This document shows positions 1 to 9,985 of a stretch of 64,000 bases of DNA, one piece after another; the first letter of the stretch is position 1, and each line of letters starts with the position of its first letter. Both the position numbers and the translations under genes were made by a program. Under the pieces are notes generated by a model, which had not been told where the DNA came from, ran no database searches, and was given only the letters and a program-made list of their open reading frames with translations. This stretch comes from Dryomyza anilis (taxonomy: Eukaryota; Arthropoda; Insecta; Diptera; Dryomyzidae), in contig OX638134.1 in the NCBI GenBank assembly GCA_951804985.1, positions 9,135,017 to 9,199,016 of the forward strand, in the 5' to 3' direction.

Positions 1-164
1 AGCTTATTGTCGATTTTTTTTTTTTTTTGTTGTTGTTATTAATTAACTGATAAGCATTCATTTCTAGCAAAGAATCGCAAACATATTCATTCATTCGCAG
101 CTCTGGGTAGTCCCACTTGATAGTGTTGCTTCAATAAAATATTCCTAAGCACTAAAGGTCAAAG
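1..164. other. Window start, upstream flank of first gene
   Basis: Begins with a T-run and short TTG repeats. From about position 45 the sequence is recognisably the same as the reverse complement of about 3783-3871, so it belongs to the left arm of the inverted duplication described separately. I see no coding sequence here. Confidence 0.6.
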
Positions 165-226
165 ATGTGTTGCTTATCTGTTGTGTTTGAAATACAAAAA
201 CCTACATTTTCGACGTTCAAAATTGC

Positions 227-262
227 TATAAATTCGATGTATTCTGTGTGGAGTGATCAATC
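227..262 (+). promoter_or_regulatory. Probable TATA/initiator core promoter of first gene
   Basis: TATAAATT lies at 227-234 and TCAATC at 257-262, with its A at 259, 32 bases after the first T of the TATA box; this is the usual insect spacing. The first ATG after this start is at 270 and opens directly into a signal peptide. The same TATA and TCAATC sequences are kept in the inverted pseudogene copy. The Inr differs from the TCAKTY consensus at one position, and the resulting 5' UTR would be only about 11 nt, so the start site is a prediction. Confidence 0.5.
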
Positions 263-269
263 TACAGTC

Positions 270-1544
270 ATGTGGCTGCCTAAAGTAACCGTGTTGTCTA
301 TCCTGGTGATATTTATTTCCATATTTATATCTATCAATGCAGAGTATCGGAGTAATTCCTCGGAACACACTGCAGTTTCTCATACCGCTGGACCAATAGA
401 AAAGCTGCGTCACATTAAAGAAATTTGGAAGGATGCACTAAAATGTAATGATATAATAAATATCACAGCAGTGCTCAAAGTGCACAGATTTTTATACGAA
501 GAAGTGTTAAAAAACAACTCGTTACCAGCTGAAGTTCCCGTGACACTATTACCCTCAGAAATGTTCGAGTACTTGCGTGCAATGAAGGAAAATGGAGAAT
601 TGGACAAGTTAGAGGAAAGTCAGGCAGTTCAACAAGAGGCCTATGACTTGTACCAGGAGGTGCGTGAAGTGCTCATTGTCGTATATGCACGAAGGCTGTC
701 GAACGCTTTCGGCAATCGTCAATCAATGAATTTCCAATTCTTCCAGCCACTTATCGATGAGATCTATGCATACGATGCACCAGCACTGACAAAGATCTGC
801 GAGTCGGCTATCGATTGGTTGTATGATTATCGCAGTGCACAAAAACTGGCCATCGCACTGCAACGCATTGAATTGCCAGCGAATGCGTCTGCGGCGACGC
901 ATGAGTTGTACATTGACGTACAGCTCTATATGTTCTGGAAAATGCATAGACGTGGCGATGACATCGATAATGATTACCAGCTGTATTTTGGCTATTATTT
1001 GAAACAATCACTGAACCAAAGTAGTGACGAACACAAACTATCGCCGTCTGTTGTGCGGAGAATAAAAATTGCTTTTGCCGCGTTGCCAATGTCAGTGCAG
1101 AATTTGTATTGGCCCAAAGTATTTCTAAGGAATGTAAAATCCAAGGAGCAGCTGCGTTGGGACACTCTGGAATCACATATACAACTAACTACATATACAT
1201 CAGGACCCAATATATTTAACTTCACTGCATCTGCCTTGTATAATACGGCTGATGATGCTGTAACTGTCACTTATCAATGGTCCAGAATTATTTTAGATCA
1301 ATATATCTATAGAAATGCAGGTTTTAATAATAACTTTATTGTTTGGGAAAACAAGAATTCTGTGCCTCCGAATACCAACTTCACAATTGCGCTGACCGAT
1401 GAAGGAGCCATCACTTTGAACCAGGGTGGTTATTATCTATGTGCCTCAGAAAAAACATATTATGATTGGCATCGTACGGAAACTAGAACTGCGTTGCCCG
1501 TGGTTTCAAAAGAGTGTGAGTGGATTTTAGAAAAATGCTGTTAA
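270..1544 (+). CDS. Secreted glycoprotein of unknown function, single exon
   Basis: Open frame of 424 codons from ATG 270 to TAA 1542-1544, without visible introns. The frame also stays open upstream to an ATG at 165 (459 residues). I prefer 270 because residues from there (MWLPKVTVLSILVIFISIFI) form a classic signal peptide ending near SINA, while the 35 upstream residues are not signal-like and overlap a TATA box. The mature protein has about seven N-glycosylation sequons (for example NITA, NASA, NQSS and two NFT sites) and no further membrane segment. Residues near 140-300 look helical. The last ~110 residues look beta-rich and end with GGYYLCASE, then CEWILEKCC. Function unknown; the layout (helical secreted domain plus beta-rich Cys-containing tail) recalls dipteran secreted families such as DUF4803, which I could not verify. 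A damaged inverted copy lies immediately downstream. Confidence 0.75.
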   Translation: MWLPKVTVLSILVIFISIFISINAEYRSNSSEHTAVSHTAGPIEKLRHIKEIWKDALKCNDIINITAVLKVHRFLYEEVLKNNSLPAEVPVTLLPSEMFEYLRAMKENGELDKLEESQAVQQEAYDLYQEVREVLIVVYARRLSNAFGNRQSMNFQFFQPLIDEIYAYDAPALTKICESAIDWLYDYRSAQKLAIALQRIELPANASAATHELYIDVQLYMFWKMHRRGDDIDNDYQLYFGYYLKQSLNQSSDEHKLSPSVVRRIKIAFAALPMSVQNLYWPKVFLRNVKSKEQLRWDTLESHIQLTTYTSGPNIFNFTASALYNTADDAVTVTYQWSRIILDQYIYRNAGFNNNFIVWENKNSVPPNTNFTIALTDEGAITLNQGGYYLCASEKTYYDWHRTETRTALPVVSKECEWILEKCC

Positions 1545-1925
1545 TAGTTATTATAATTAAAATTTATTTAAAATGCAATAAGTCACATTTTTTTTGATTA
1601 TTTTAAATTTTAGTTCAATACTTGTAGAATTTCTTAAATTTTTTCATGATATTAAGCAATTCTGTAGTAGATTTGAAACAAAAATGTAGCATCTTGGAGG
1701 CTATTTTTTTATTGTGCTATTTTTGTCTTTAAACCAGAGCTTGAAAATTTCTAAGGAGGAGGACATTAATAGATACAATCTCTAATTTTTGAGTCTATTA
1801 CGATCCAAAAAAAAATGTTGTAGATGGTAAAAAAATAAAAATATGGATTTATAGTGTTTTTTAAGTTTTTCTGCAATGCGCGAACTTAGGACGTTCTTTT
1901 TTTCGAATCACATTTTTTGTCGTAT
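1545..1925. other. 3' flank and dispersed repeat fragment
   Basis: AT-rich sequence after the stop codon. About 1750-1830 (GAGGACATTAATAGATACAA, then TCTAATTTTTGA) resembles 10820-10865 (GAGGTTATTAATAGATTTAA and CTCTAATTTTTGA), so a degenerate dispersed repeat of unknown type is present. I see no clear AATAAA close to the stop. Confidence 0.4.
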
Positions 1926-2095
1926 GTTCACCACATCGAAACTTACCACACCAAAATTCACCACACCAAAATTCACCACACCGAAATTCACCACACCAAA
2001 ATTCACCACAACAAAATTCTCCACACCGAAATTCACCACACCGAAACTCACCTCACCGAAATTCACCACACTAAAACTCACCATACTAAAACTTC
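1926..2095. repeat. 15-bp tandem repeat (TTCACCACACCAAAA)n
   Basis: About eleven copies of a 15-bp unit TTCACCACACCRAAA with few substitutions, sitting in the spacer of the inverted duplication. Because 15 is a multiple of three, the array reads as a KFTTP pentapeptide repeat in one frame and another repeat in a second frame. I see no signal peptide, splice site or other sign that it is translated. Confidence 0.85.
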
Positions 2096-2287
2096 TACGG
2101 GAAGCACATTCTGAGAAAGACTTATCTTTGAGAAAAGTTGTTTTGGCAGAGAATTATTTTTGTTGTGGTTACTACATTATAACACAAAAAAAACCACAGC
2201 GAAATACGAGTCCCTGCTATAAATAATAAAAATGTTCTTTATATTAATAAAATCACTCCTCCATATCCTTGCATTCACAAAATCTTT

Positions 2288-2315
2288 GCACGAGTCGTGC
2301 ACGGGTCCAGCTAGT
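2288..2315 (+). mobile_element. Helitron-type 3' terminus
   Basis: The hairpin GCACGAGTCGTGC (2288-2300: 6-bp stem around one base) is followed by 10 bases and then CTAG and T (2311-2315). Helitron 3' ends have exactly this layout: a short palindrome about 10 nt before CTRR, inserted before a T. The 5' end (expected TC after an A) could not be placed, so the length of the element, and whether it includes the 15-bp tandem array, is unknown. Confidence 0.6.
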
Positions 2316-2463
2316 CCATTATATTAATCAACAAAATAAAACCTAAAGTGCAAATAATAATAATAATTGTTTATTGAAAGTTTTCTAATATTTTTTTAAA
2401 TTTTATTGTTTTTGCTAAATTATATTTTATATAGAGTTAATTTTAAAAATGTATTGAGATAAC

Positions 2464-3782
2464 ATTTTTCTACAATCCACTCACAATCTTTTGATGCTTC
2501 GCTCAGCACAATTCTAGTTTCCGTACGATGCCTATCGAGATACTTATTTTCTGAGGTACATAGATAGAAACCACCCTGGTTTAAAGTGATGCCTCCTTTA
2601 TCTGCACAGCCATTTTAGTCCAAAGAACAAAATTATTTTAAAATTTTACATTTCTATGGATATATGAATCTAAAAAGCTTCTGGACCATTGATAAGTGAT
2701 AGTTACAGCATCATTAGCTGCATTATAAGAGGCAGATGCAGTGAAATTAAATCGATCAGGTCTTGTATTGTATGTTGTAGTTAGTTGTACATGTGATTCA
2801 ACAAATTCCCAACGCAGCTGCTCCTTGGATTTTACATTCCTGAGGTATACATAGGGCCAATACAAATTCTGCACTGGCATTTGGCAACGCGGCAAAGGCA
2901 ATTTTTAGTCTGCGCACAACAGACGGCGATAGTTTGTGTTCGTCACTACTTTGGTTCTGTAATTGTTTCAAATAATAACCAAAAATACAGCTGGTAATCA
3001 TTATCGATGTCATCGCCACGTTTATGCATTTTTCAGAACTTAAGATCTGTGCGTCAATGTACAACTCATGCGTCGCCGCAGTCGCATTCGGCGCCAATTT
3101 AATGCGTTGGCCAGCTGTCGTGTACTGCGATAATTATACAACCAATCGATAGCTGCGCAGATCTTTGTTAGTGCTGGTGCATCGTATGCATAGATGTCGT
3201 CGATAAGTTGCTGGAAAATTGCCAATTTCTTGGTAGACGCGTCTCGAAGGTTTCCGTCAGTCGTCGTGCATATTCGGCGATGAGGCATTTGCGCACCTGC
3301 TGAGACAATGCATTGGCCTCTGGTTGCACTTCCACATTTCTCCGTAGTTCGCGCAGTCGCAGTGTGTAATCCTCGAATGCTTCACTTTCCGTTTCCGATA
3401 ATGGCCATGTCATGTTTTTTATCAGTTCTTCATATACAATGCCGTGTATTTTTAGCACTGTCGTGATATTTGTCGAATCGTTACATTTCATAGTATCCTT
3501 CCAGAGTTTTTGAAGTTGATGCAATTGTTCCTTTGTTGTAGTGGACACTTAAATGTTGTTGTCACCAATTGCATTCGAAATAAGTTCCGTATAATTTGTG
3601 ACAGCCTCGCCATTGCTTGTTAGACTTATATCGAAGAGCAAAGAAATCGTACATAGTATGACATTCAGCCGACACATGACTGTAGATTGATTACTCCACA
3701 CAGAATGCATCGAATTTATAGCAATTTTGAGCGTCGAAAATTTTGGTTTTTGTATTTCGAACACAACAGATAAGCAACACAT
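2464..3782 (-). pseudogene. Broken inverted copy of the first gene
   Basis: Reads on the minus strand as the homologue of 165-1544 but is not translatable. There is an in-frame TAA at 3549-3551, where the intact copy continues. Frame changes are visible near 3235, near 3095, in 2985-3045 and near 2885 (one extra A in the LPMSVQNLYW region). A second in-frame TAA lies at about 2638-2640, followed by a deletion of roughly 25 nt. The C-terminal GG-F-YLC and CEW motifs remain recognisable down to about 2464. The upstream TATA and TCAATC elements are intact, so the copy might still be transcribed. Several independent breaks indicate an old loss rather than a sequencing slip. Confidence 0.85.
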
Positions 3783-3871
3783 CTTTGACCTTTAGTGCTA
3801 TGGAATATTTTCTAGTGTCAATTGAATATTTTGGCGATTCTTTGCCAGAAATGTATGCTTATCAGTTTGTA

Positions 3872-4164
3872 TAAACATAATTAATAAGAAATTAATCAGG
3901 CAGTCGCACAGATCAATTCGCCTAAAAATGATGAAGTAAAGTTCACGCAACCACATCACAGTTAAAAAACAAAAAAAAACGTATTTATTACTTTTAATAC
4001 ACACTGGTCAATAATTAATTTAAAACGCGGAAGTGATAACAAAAGTTCAAATAATTGTAAGCATTTTTTTTTTAAACTTCGTACAAAAGCAGAAAGCATT
4101 TCATAATTATACAAATAAAATAAATCAATTGACATAATGTGACCATGGCACTAGGTTTAAATAA
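3872..4164. other. AT-rich spacer
   Basis: Unique-looking AT-rich sequence between the inverted duplication and the first large minisatellite. No gene or signal seen. Confidence 0.4.
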
Positions 4165-6150
4165 TTAAAAGTGAATTTTTAGTGTAAAATTGAATTTTTA
4201 GTGAAAAATTTAATTGTTGAGTGAAAAATTGAATTTTTAGTGAAAATTTGAATTTTTAGTGAAAATTTGAATATTTAGTGAAAATTTGAATTTTTAGTGA
4301 AAATTTGAATTTTTAGTGAAAAATTGAATTTTTAGTGAAAAATTGAATTTTTAGTGAAAAATTGAATTTTTAGTGAAAACTGAATTTTTAGTAAAAAATT
4401 GATGTTTTAGTGAAATATTTAATTTTTAGTGAAAAATTGAATTTTTAGTGAAATATTTAATTTTTAGTGAAAAATTGAATTGTTAGTGAAAAATTTAATT
4501 TTTAGTGAAAAATTGAATTTTTAGTGTTAAATTGTGTAGTGTACAATGGAATTTTTAGTGAAAATTTGATTTTTTAGTGAAAATTTGAATTCATAGTGAA
4601 CAATTCCATTTTTAGTGAAAACTGAATTTTTAGTGAAAAAATTATGTCTTAATGAAAAATTGAATTTTTAGTGAAAAACTGAATTTTTAGTGAAAATTTG
4701 AATTCTAAGTGAAAAATTTAATTTTTAGTTAAATATTGAGTTTTTAGTGAAAAATTGAATTTTAAGTGAAAAATTGAATTTTTTAGTGAACATTTTATTT
4801 CTTAGTGAAAAATTGAATTCTTTGTGAAAAACTGCATTTCTAGTAAAAAATTGAATTTTGAAATTTGAATTTTCAGTGAAAATTTGAATTTTTAGTGAAA
4901 AATTGAATTTTTAGTGAAAAATTGAATTTTTAGTGAAAAATTGAATTTTTAGTGAAAAATTGAATTTTTAGTGAAAAATTGAATTTTTAGTGAAAAATTG
5001 AATTTTTAGTGAAAAATTGAATTTTTAGTGAAAAATATATTTCTTAGTGAAAAATTTAATTCTTTGTGAAAAACTGAATTTCTAGTAAAAAATTGAATTT
5101 TGAAATTTGAATTTTCAGTGAAAAATTGAATTTTTAGTGAAAAACTGAATTTTTAGTGAAAATTTTAGTGAAATATTTAATTTTTAGTGAAAATTTGAAT
5201 TTTCAGTGAAAAATTGAATTTTTAGTGAGCAATTAAATTTTTAGTGAAAAATTGAATTTTAAGTGAATAATTTAATTTTTAGTGAAAATTTTAATTTTTA
5301 GTGAAAATATGAATTTTTAGTGAAAAATTTAAATTTTAGTGAAAAATTTAATTTTTATTGAAAATTTGAATTTTTATTGAAAATTTGAATTTTTATTGAA
5401 AATTTGAATTTTTATTGAAAATTTGAATTCATAGTGAACAATTCAATTTTTAGTGAAAAAATTATTTCTTAGTGAAAAATTTAATTTTTAGTGAAAAATT
5501 GAATTTTAAGTGAAAATTTTAATTTTTAGTGAAAATTTGAATTTTTAGTGAAAATTTGAATTTTTAGTGAAAATTTGAATTCATAGTGAACAATTCAATT
5601 TTTAGTGAAAAAATTATTTCTTAGTGAAAAATTTAATTTTTAGTGAAAAACTGAATTTTTAGTGAAAAATTGAATTTTAGTGAAAATTTTAATTAATAGT
5701 TAAAAATTGAGTTTTTAGTGAAAAATTGAGTTTTAATTGAATTTTTTAGTGAACATTTTATTTCTTAGTGAAAAATTGAATTCTTTGTGAAAAACTGCAT
5801 TTCTAGTAAAAAAATTGAATTTTGAAATTTGAATTTTCAGTGAAAATTTGAATTTTTAGTAAAAAATTGAATTTTTAGTGAAAATTTGAATTTTTAGTGA
5901 AAAATTGAATTTTTATTGATAAATTGAATTTTTAGTGAAAAATTGAATTTTTAGTGAAATATTTAATTTTTAGTGAAAAACTGAATTTTTAGTGAAAAAT
6001 TAAATTTTAGTGAAAAATTTAATTTTTAGTGACAATTGAATTTTTGTGAATAATTGAATATATAGTGAAAATTTTAATTTTTAGTGAAAAATTTGAATTT
6101 TTAGTGAGAAATTGAATTTTTAGTAAATAATTGAATTTTTAGTGTAAAAT
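4165..6150 (+). repeat. 19-bp near-palindromic minisatellite, array 1
   Basis: About 100 variants of GAATTTTTAGTGAAAAATT. The unit is a near palindrome (AATTTTT, 4-base AGTG centre, AAAAATT), so every monomer could form a 7-bp hairpin. A variant block containing CATTTTATTTCTTAGTG followed by CTTTGTGAAAAACTG occurs at 4791 and again at 5754, giving a higher-order period of about 963 bp; a third, shorter version lies near 5035. No coding potential. Confidence 0.95.
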
Positions 6151-6159
6151 TTAATTTAA

Positions 6160-6830
6160 AAAATAATGATCAAAAATAATTTTCAAACAACAACGGAAAC
6201 CGAATAAAAGCAATTTAAACAACAATTATATCGGCCAATGTCGGTTTATGTTGCAGACTCCCATTGCCGGGTAGTCAATCATTGAAGAGCTGTTAGACAC
6301 TAGACAGACAGCAACAATAGCTGCGGTTCACGCAGAACAACATGAACCAAACAGGAGCACTAGCTGCAGCATCAGTAGCACTAACAACGCTGAGTGGACA
6401 ACGACGACGACAACATGTTTTGCATGTCAACTGCAGCAGCGAATACACAGCAACATCATGGGGGGACAACAACAGCAAGAAGATAGCAACAACGTAAAGC
6501 TAAAATACAGCAATAGTTTAAAAATATTTAAAACACAATAAGCAACAGCATCCCAAAACTCAACAACTTTGTGGAAATAACAACATGCAGCACACATCAA
6601 CAGCAGACGCAACAACGATTGAATTGAAATTTTATGTAAGGCGGCAACCCTGTCAGGCTTAAGCACATGCAGCAGTAGCAGTATAGGTGCAGCGTTAGCA
6701 ACAGCCGTCAGATTTTCATGTTATGTTGCATACTTTGAGGCAGCAGCAATATCGTCAACAGAAGCAGCGGCAACATCAACAACAGCAGCCACAGTAGAAC
6801 GTACGCATTTGTATTCGTTGGTTGTTGTTG
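6160..6830. other. CAA/CAG-rich unique region
   Basis: Less AT-rich than its surroundings, with many CAA, CAG and CAACA triplets (for example 6295-6480 and 6730-6800). Open frames here (such as 6293-6666 on the minus strand) are short and lack signal peptides or domains. It looks like ordinary triplet-rich non-coding fly DNA; a regulatory role cannot be judged. Confidence 0.4.
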
Positions 6831-7011
6831 CTGTCGTCGAAATTGGTTCAAGAATTTAAAATATATATTTAACAAATAATATTAATTTTATATAGTTACA
6901 ACTTATATTAAATGCTTGTAAATTAGTAGTAAAATAGTAGTAATTTTTTTTTTTTTTTAGGAAATATGTAGTAAATTAGTATTGAATTTGTAGTAAATTA
7001 TTATTAAAATA

Positions 7012-7157
7012 TTGGACTGCGAGTCGAAAGGTCCCCGGTTCAAGCCTGGACTGGGACTAACAACATCTTTTCATAGAAACATTTTTCTATACCGCGCTAC
7101 CTCTCGTCAGTAAATGGCAAACCTACGAGAGTAAAACCATTGCCTATGAAAAGCTCT
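7012..7157 (+). mobile_element. 5'-truncated tRNA-derived SINE
   Basis: Matches the longer SINE at 21633-21940 from TTGGACTGCGAG through GGTCCCCGGTTCAAGCC and the tail motif GAAACATTTTTCTATACCGC, ending at CCTATGAAAAGCTCTG. The A-box half of the tRNA head is missing and the 3' part is cut short. It is inserted in the 11-bp minisatellite; GAAAAGCTCT is duplicated at the right edge. Confidence 0.75.
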
Positions 7158-7245
7158 GAAAAGCTCTGAATTAGTAGTAAAGTAGTAGTAAAATAGTAGT
7201 ATATTAGTAATAAATTGGGAGTAAATAAGTAGTAAATTAATAGAA

Positions 7246-7963
7246 AACCAGTTGGGAAGGTTAGATCACATGGGAAATTTTAAAGTAGGTGTAATTATGA
7301 TAGTTAGGATTATCAAAATTATAGTCGGTCTAAGCCGACTATAAATACCCTACACATATGTGTGGTTACTATTCAAAGTGATATATAGGTCACCAGGGTA
7401 TACGAATCCTGAAAATAACTACAAACATTCAATCGCTGAAGAATTTCCATTCATTTGATACCCATATTTACAAATGGGTAGGTGTACCGAATTTCGATTT
7501 TTTTTTTAATGAACCACAGGTCTTTTCGACGGAAAACATTATTATCACGTACTTGAGCATGATGTCAATATATATTTGACCAAAAAAGTTTACCTAAGCA
7601 CGTATACATAAAAATTGATCTTTATATGTACATTTTATATGAGGTATTTGAACATAAGTGGTCGGATCATAGGTCACAATGAACCGATCTCGCACATACA
7701 GCGTAGGTATATTAGTTATCAAAGTTATAAGTTTCATTTATCTAGCTCTTCAATTTTAAAAGTAGTAGGGATTTCAACAGACAGACGGACAAACAGACGG
7801 ACAGACAGACAGACAGACGGACAGACGGACATCGCTAAATCGACTCAGGAGGTCATGCTGATCAAGAATATATATACTTTTCCATACCGGAGATGCTTCC
7901 TTCTGGGTGTTACAATCGGCGTACCAAACTGAATATACCCTTTCACTCTTAGTGTAGGGTATA
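7246..7963. mobile_element. DINE-1/mini-me-like non-autonomous element, copy 1
   Basis: Has the diagnostic block: a GACA/GACG repeat (7785-7830), then a conserved core ending GATCAAGAATATATATACTT, then ATACCCT...GTGTAGGGTAT at the right end. On the left are AGTTGGGAA-GTTAG-TCACATGGG and the palindrome TATAGTCGG...CCGACTATA followed by ATACCCTACAC, so the subterminal ends are inverted (ATACCCTACAC/GTGTAGGGTAT). Established knowledge: this core with (GTCY)n is the signature of dipteran mini-me/DINE-1 elements, Helitron-related. It is similar throughout to 45317-46113. The 105-codon frame at 7615-7932 lies inside and is not a gene. Confidence 0.8.
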
Positions 7964-8404
7964 ATTAGTAGTAAATTAGTAGTAAATTAGTAGTAAATTA
8001 ATAGTAAATTGGTAATAAATTAGTAGAAAATTAGTAGTAAATTGGTAGTAAATTAGTAGTAAAATAGAAGTGAATTAGTAGTAAATTATTAATAAAATAG
8101 TAGTATATTAGTAGTAAATTAGTAGTAAAATAGTAGTATATTAGTAGTAAATTGGGAGAAAATTAGTAGTAAAATAGTAGTAAATGAGTAGTAAATAAGT
8201 AGTAAATTAGTAGTCAAATAGTAGTAAATTAGTAGTAAATTAGTAGTAAATTAGTAGTAAATTAATAGTAAATTAGTAATAAATTAATAGAAAATTATTA
8301 GTAAATTGGTAGTAAATTAGTAGTAAAATAGTAGTGAAATATTAGTAAATTAGTATTAAATTAGTAGTAAAATAGTAATAAATTAGTAGTAAATTAGTAG
8401 TCAG

Positions 8405-9985
8405 CATACCTTCTACAAAAAATTCTTCACCAGGACATTTGTGTCGTTTTCTCCTGAAAATTCTTCCCCGGACAATTTTATTTTCCTAAGAAAAATCCTT
8501 TGCCAAAACAAATTTTCCCCAAGACATTTCCTCCGATATAATAATTTCCCAAGACAATTGTTTTTCTGATTATTATCATCCTTTAGCAATTTCCCTCAAA
8601 AAAATTCTGTCCGTATTCCAGACATTATTTTCACCAGTCAATTCTTTCTGTATACTTGTCTCCCAAGACATTACTTTCTACAGAAACTTATTCGGCAAGT
8701 CAATGTTTCTTCTGAAAAATAATTCCCCGTACAATTTGATTTTCTCAAGGCAATTCTTTCTTCTGAAAATTCTTCTTGCCAAAACTATTTTTTCCCAAGA
8801 CATTACTTACCCAATATAATTTATTTTTAAGACATTTTTCCCCCTTATTAATATCTTCCCTTAACAATTTCCCTCAAACAGTTTAATCCCGTATTATTAT
8901 TTTCAGACATTATTTTCCCACAGAAAATTCATTTCTGAACAATTATTATCCCAAAGTAATACTTTCTGCAGACAATTTTATGCGAAAATAATTGTTTGCC
9001 GAGAATAATATATCCATTGATAAATTGTCTACGGTTATTTCTCTTCAGTGAATAATTTCCCTTAGACAATTTCGAACTATTTTTCAGGGAAAATCCTTTC
9101 TCAAGACAATTTTTTCACTTGACCTTTTTCAGAAAAATACTCCTTCAATTATTCGCGCACATTTTTCCCATCGATAATTCTTTCCATACCAATGTCTACC
9201 GAGACTATACCTGATACAAAAAATTATTTGCCAAGACAGCTCTTAGAGTTTCCTTTCGCAATTCTTTCCCGTACAATTATTATCCCAAAGTAATGCTTTC
9301 TCAAGACATTTTTACACGAAAATAATTCTTTTCCGAGAATATTATATTCAAAGACAAATTGTCTCCGGTTATTCTCTTCCTTGGGAGACTATTTCCCCGG
9401 ATTAAATTTTCCCAAAATAGGTTCTTTCCCAAGACATTTCTCTCCCTGGAAAATTACTTCTCAATATTATTATTTCCCATGTGAATAATTTCCCAAAAAC
9501 AATTCTTTCTCAATTCATTCTTCCCTTATATAATTTTTATGCTTATAATTCTACCTCGGATCACAAAAATCTAATATTTCCAATAATTCTACAAGCCTTT
9601 CCAAATAAATTATAATTCTTTAATTTGATATTTATTTAATTTATAATTCTTCCCATAAAAGTATTGTTAAGAAAACAATTGACAGTTCTTTCTCAGACAA
9701 TTCCCATTTTCAAGTCACATTTTTTCCAGTCCATTCTTCTCCGATTATTCGGTCGCCAATTATTACCTTGCAATATTCTTCACCGAATTAATCTTCTTAG
9801 TTTTCATGAGAATGCTTTCCGAAGTTAGTTCTATTCACAAATCATTTTTCTATTATATAATTTTTCATTGAGACAAATCTTTGTCAAGTTATGTTTTCCA
9901 GTGCCATTTTTTCCCGAAACAATTTTTTAGCATAGAGAATTCTGCTCTTTGACATTTCTTATTTCATTTTATACCCAAGACTATT
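8405..9985. repeat. Degenerate ACAATTCTTTCCC array, locus 1
   Basis: Irregular tandem variants of a roughly 20-30-bp motif resembling GACAATTCTTTCCC or TTCCCCGAGACAATT, strongly diverged. The same family forms 55385-57030. No coding sequence. Confidence 0.7.

Larger units (their letters stand above)
45..3871. repeat. Large inverted duplication (gene and its broken copy)
   Basis: The left arm, about 45-1540, is matched in reverse complement by about 2462-3871, with a ~0.9-kb spacer. The match includes upstream sequence: GATAAGCAT, AAAGAATCGC and CACTAAAGGTCAAAGATGTG occur on both sides. The 106 bases from ATG 165 to ATG 270 differ at only about seven positions between arms, clearly more conserved than the downstream coding body. 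The arms are convergent, with the 3' ends facing each other across the spacer. Confidence 0.85.
6925..8402 (+). repeat. 11-bp minisatellite (TAGTAGTAAAT)n with insertions
   Basis: Tandem variants of TAGTAGTAAAT on both sides of two mobile insertions (7012-7157 and 7246-7963). The flanking arrays have the same unit and orientation, so one array was interrupted by later insertions. Confidence 0.9.

Noticed and set aside
1876..2226. 116-codon frame with KFTTP repeats
   Set aside because: Produced by the 15-bp tandem repeat; two frames are open for the same reason and there is no promoter, signal peptide or splice evidence.
4165..6150. CRISPR-like repeat array
   Set aside because: Units are contiguous 19-bp monomers without unique spacers, in eukaryotic DNA; it is a minisatellite.
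7615..7932. 105-codon plus-strand frame with DRRTDRQTD repeats
   Set aside because: Lies inside the DINE-1-like element and reads through its GACA/GACG microsatellite; the family is non-coding.
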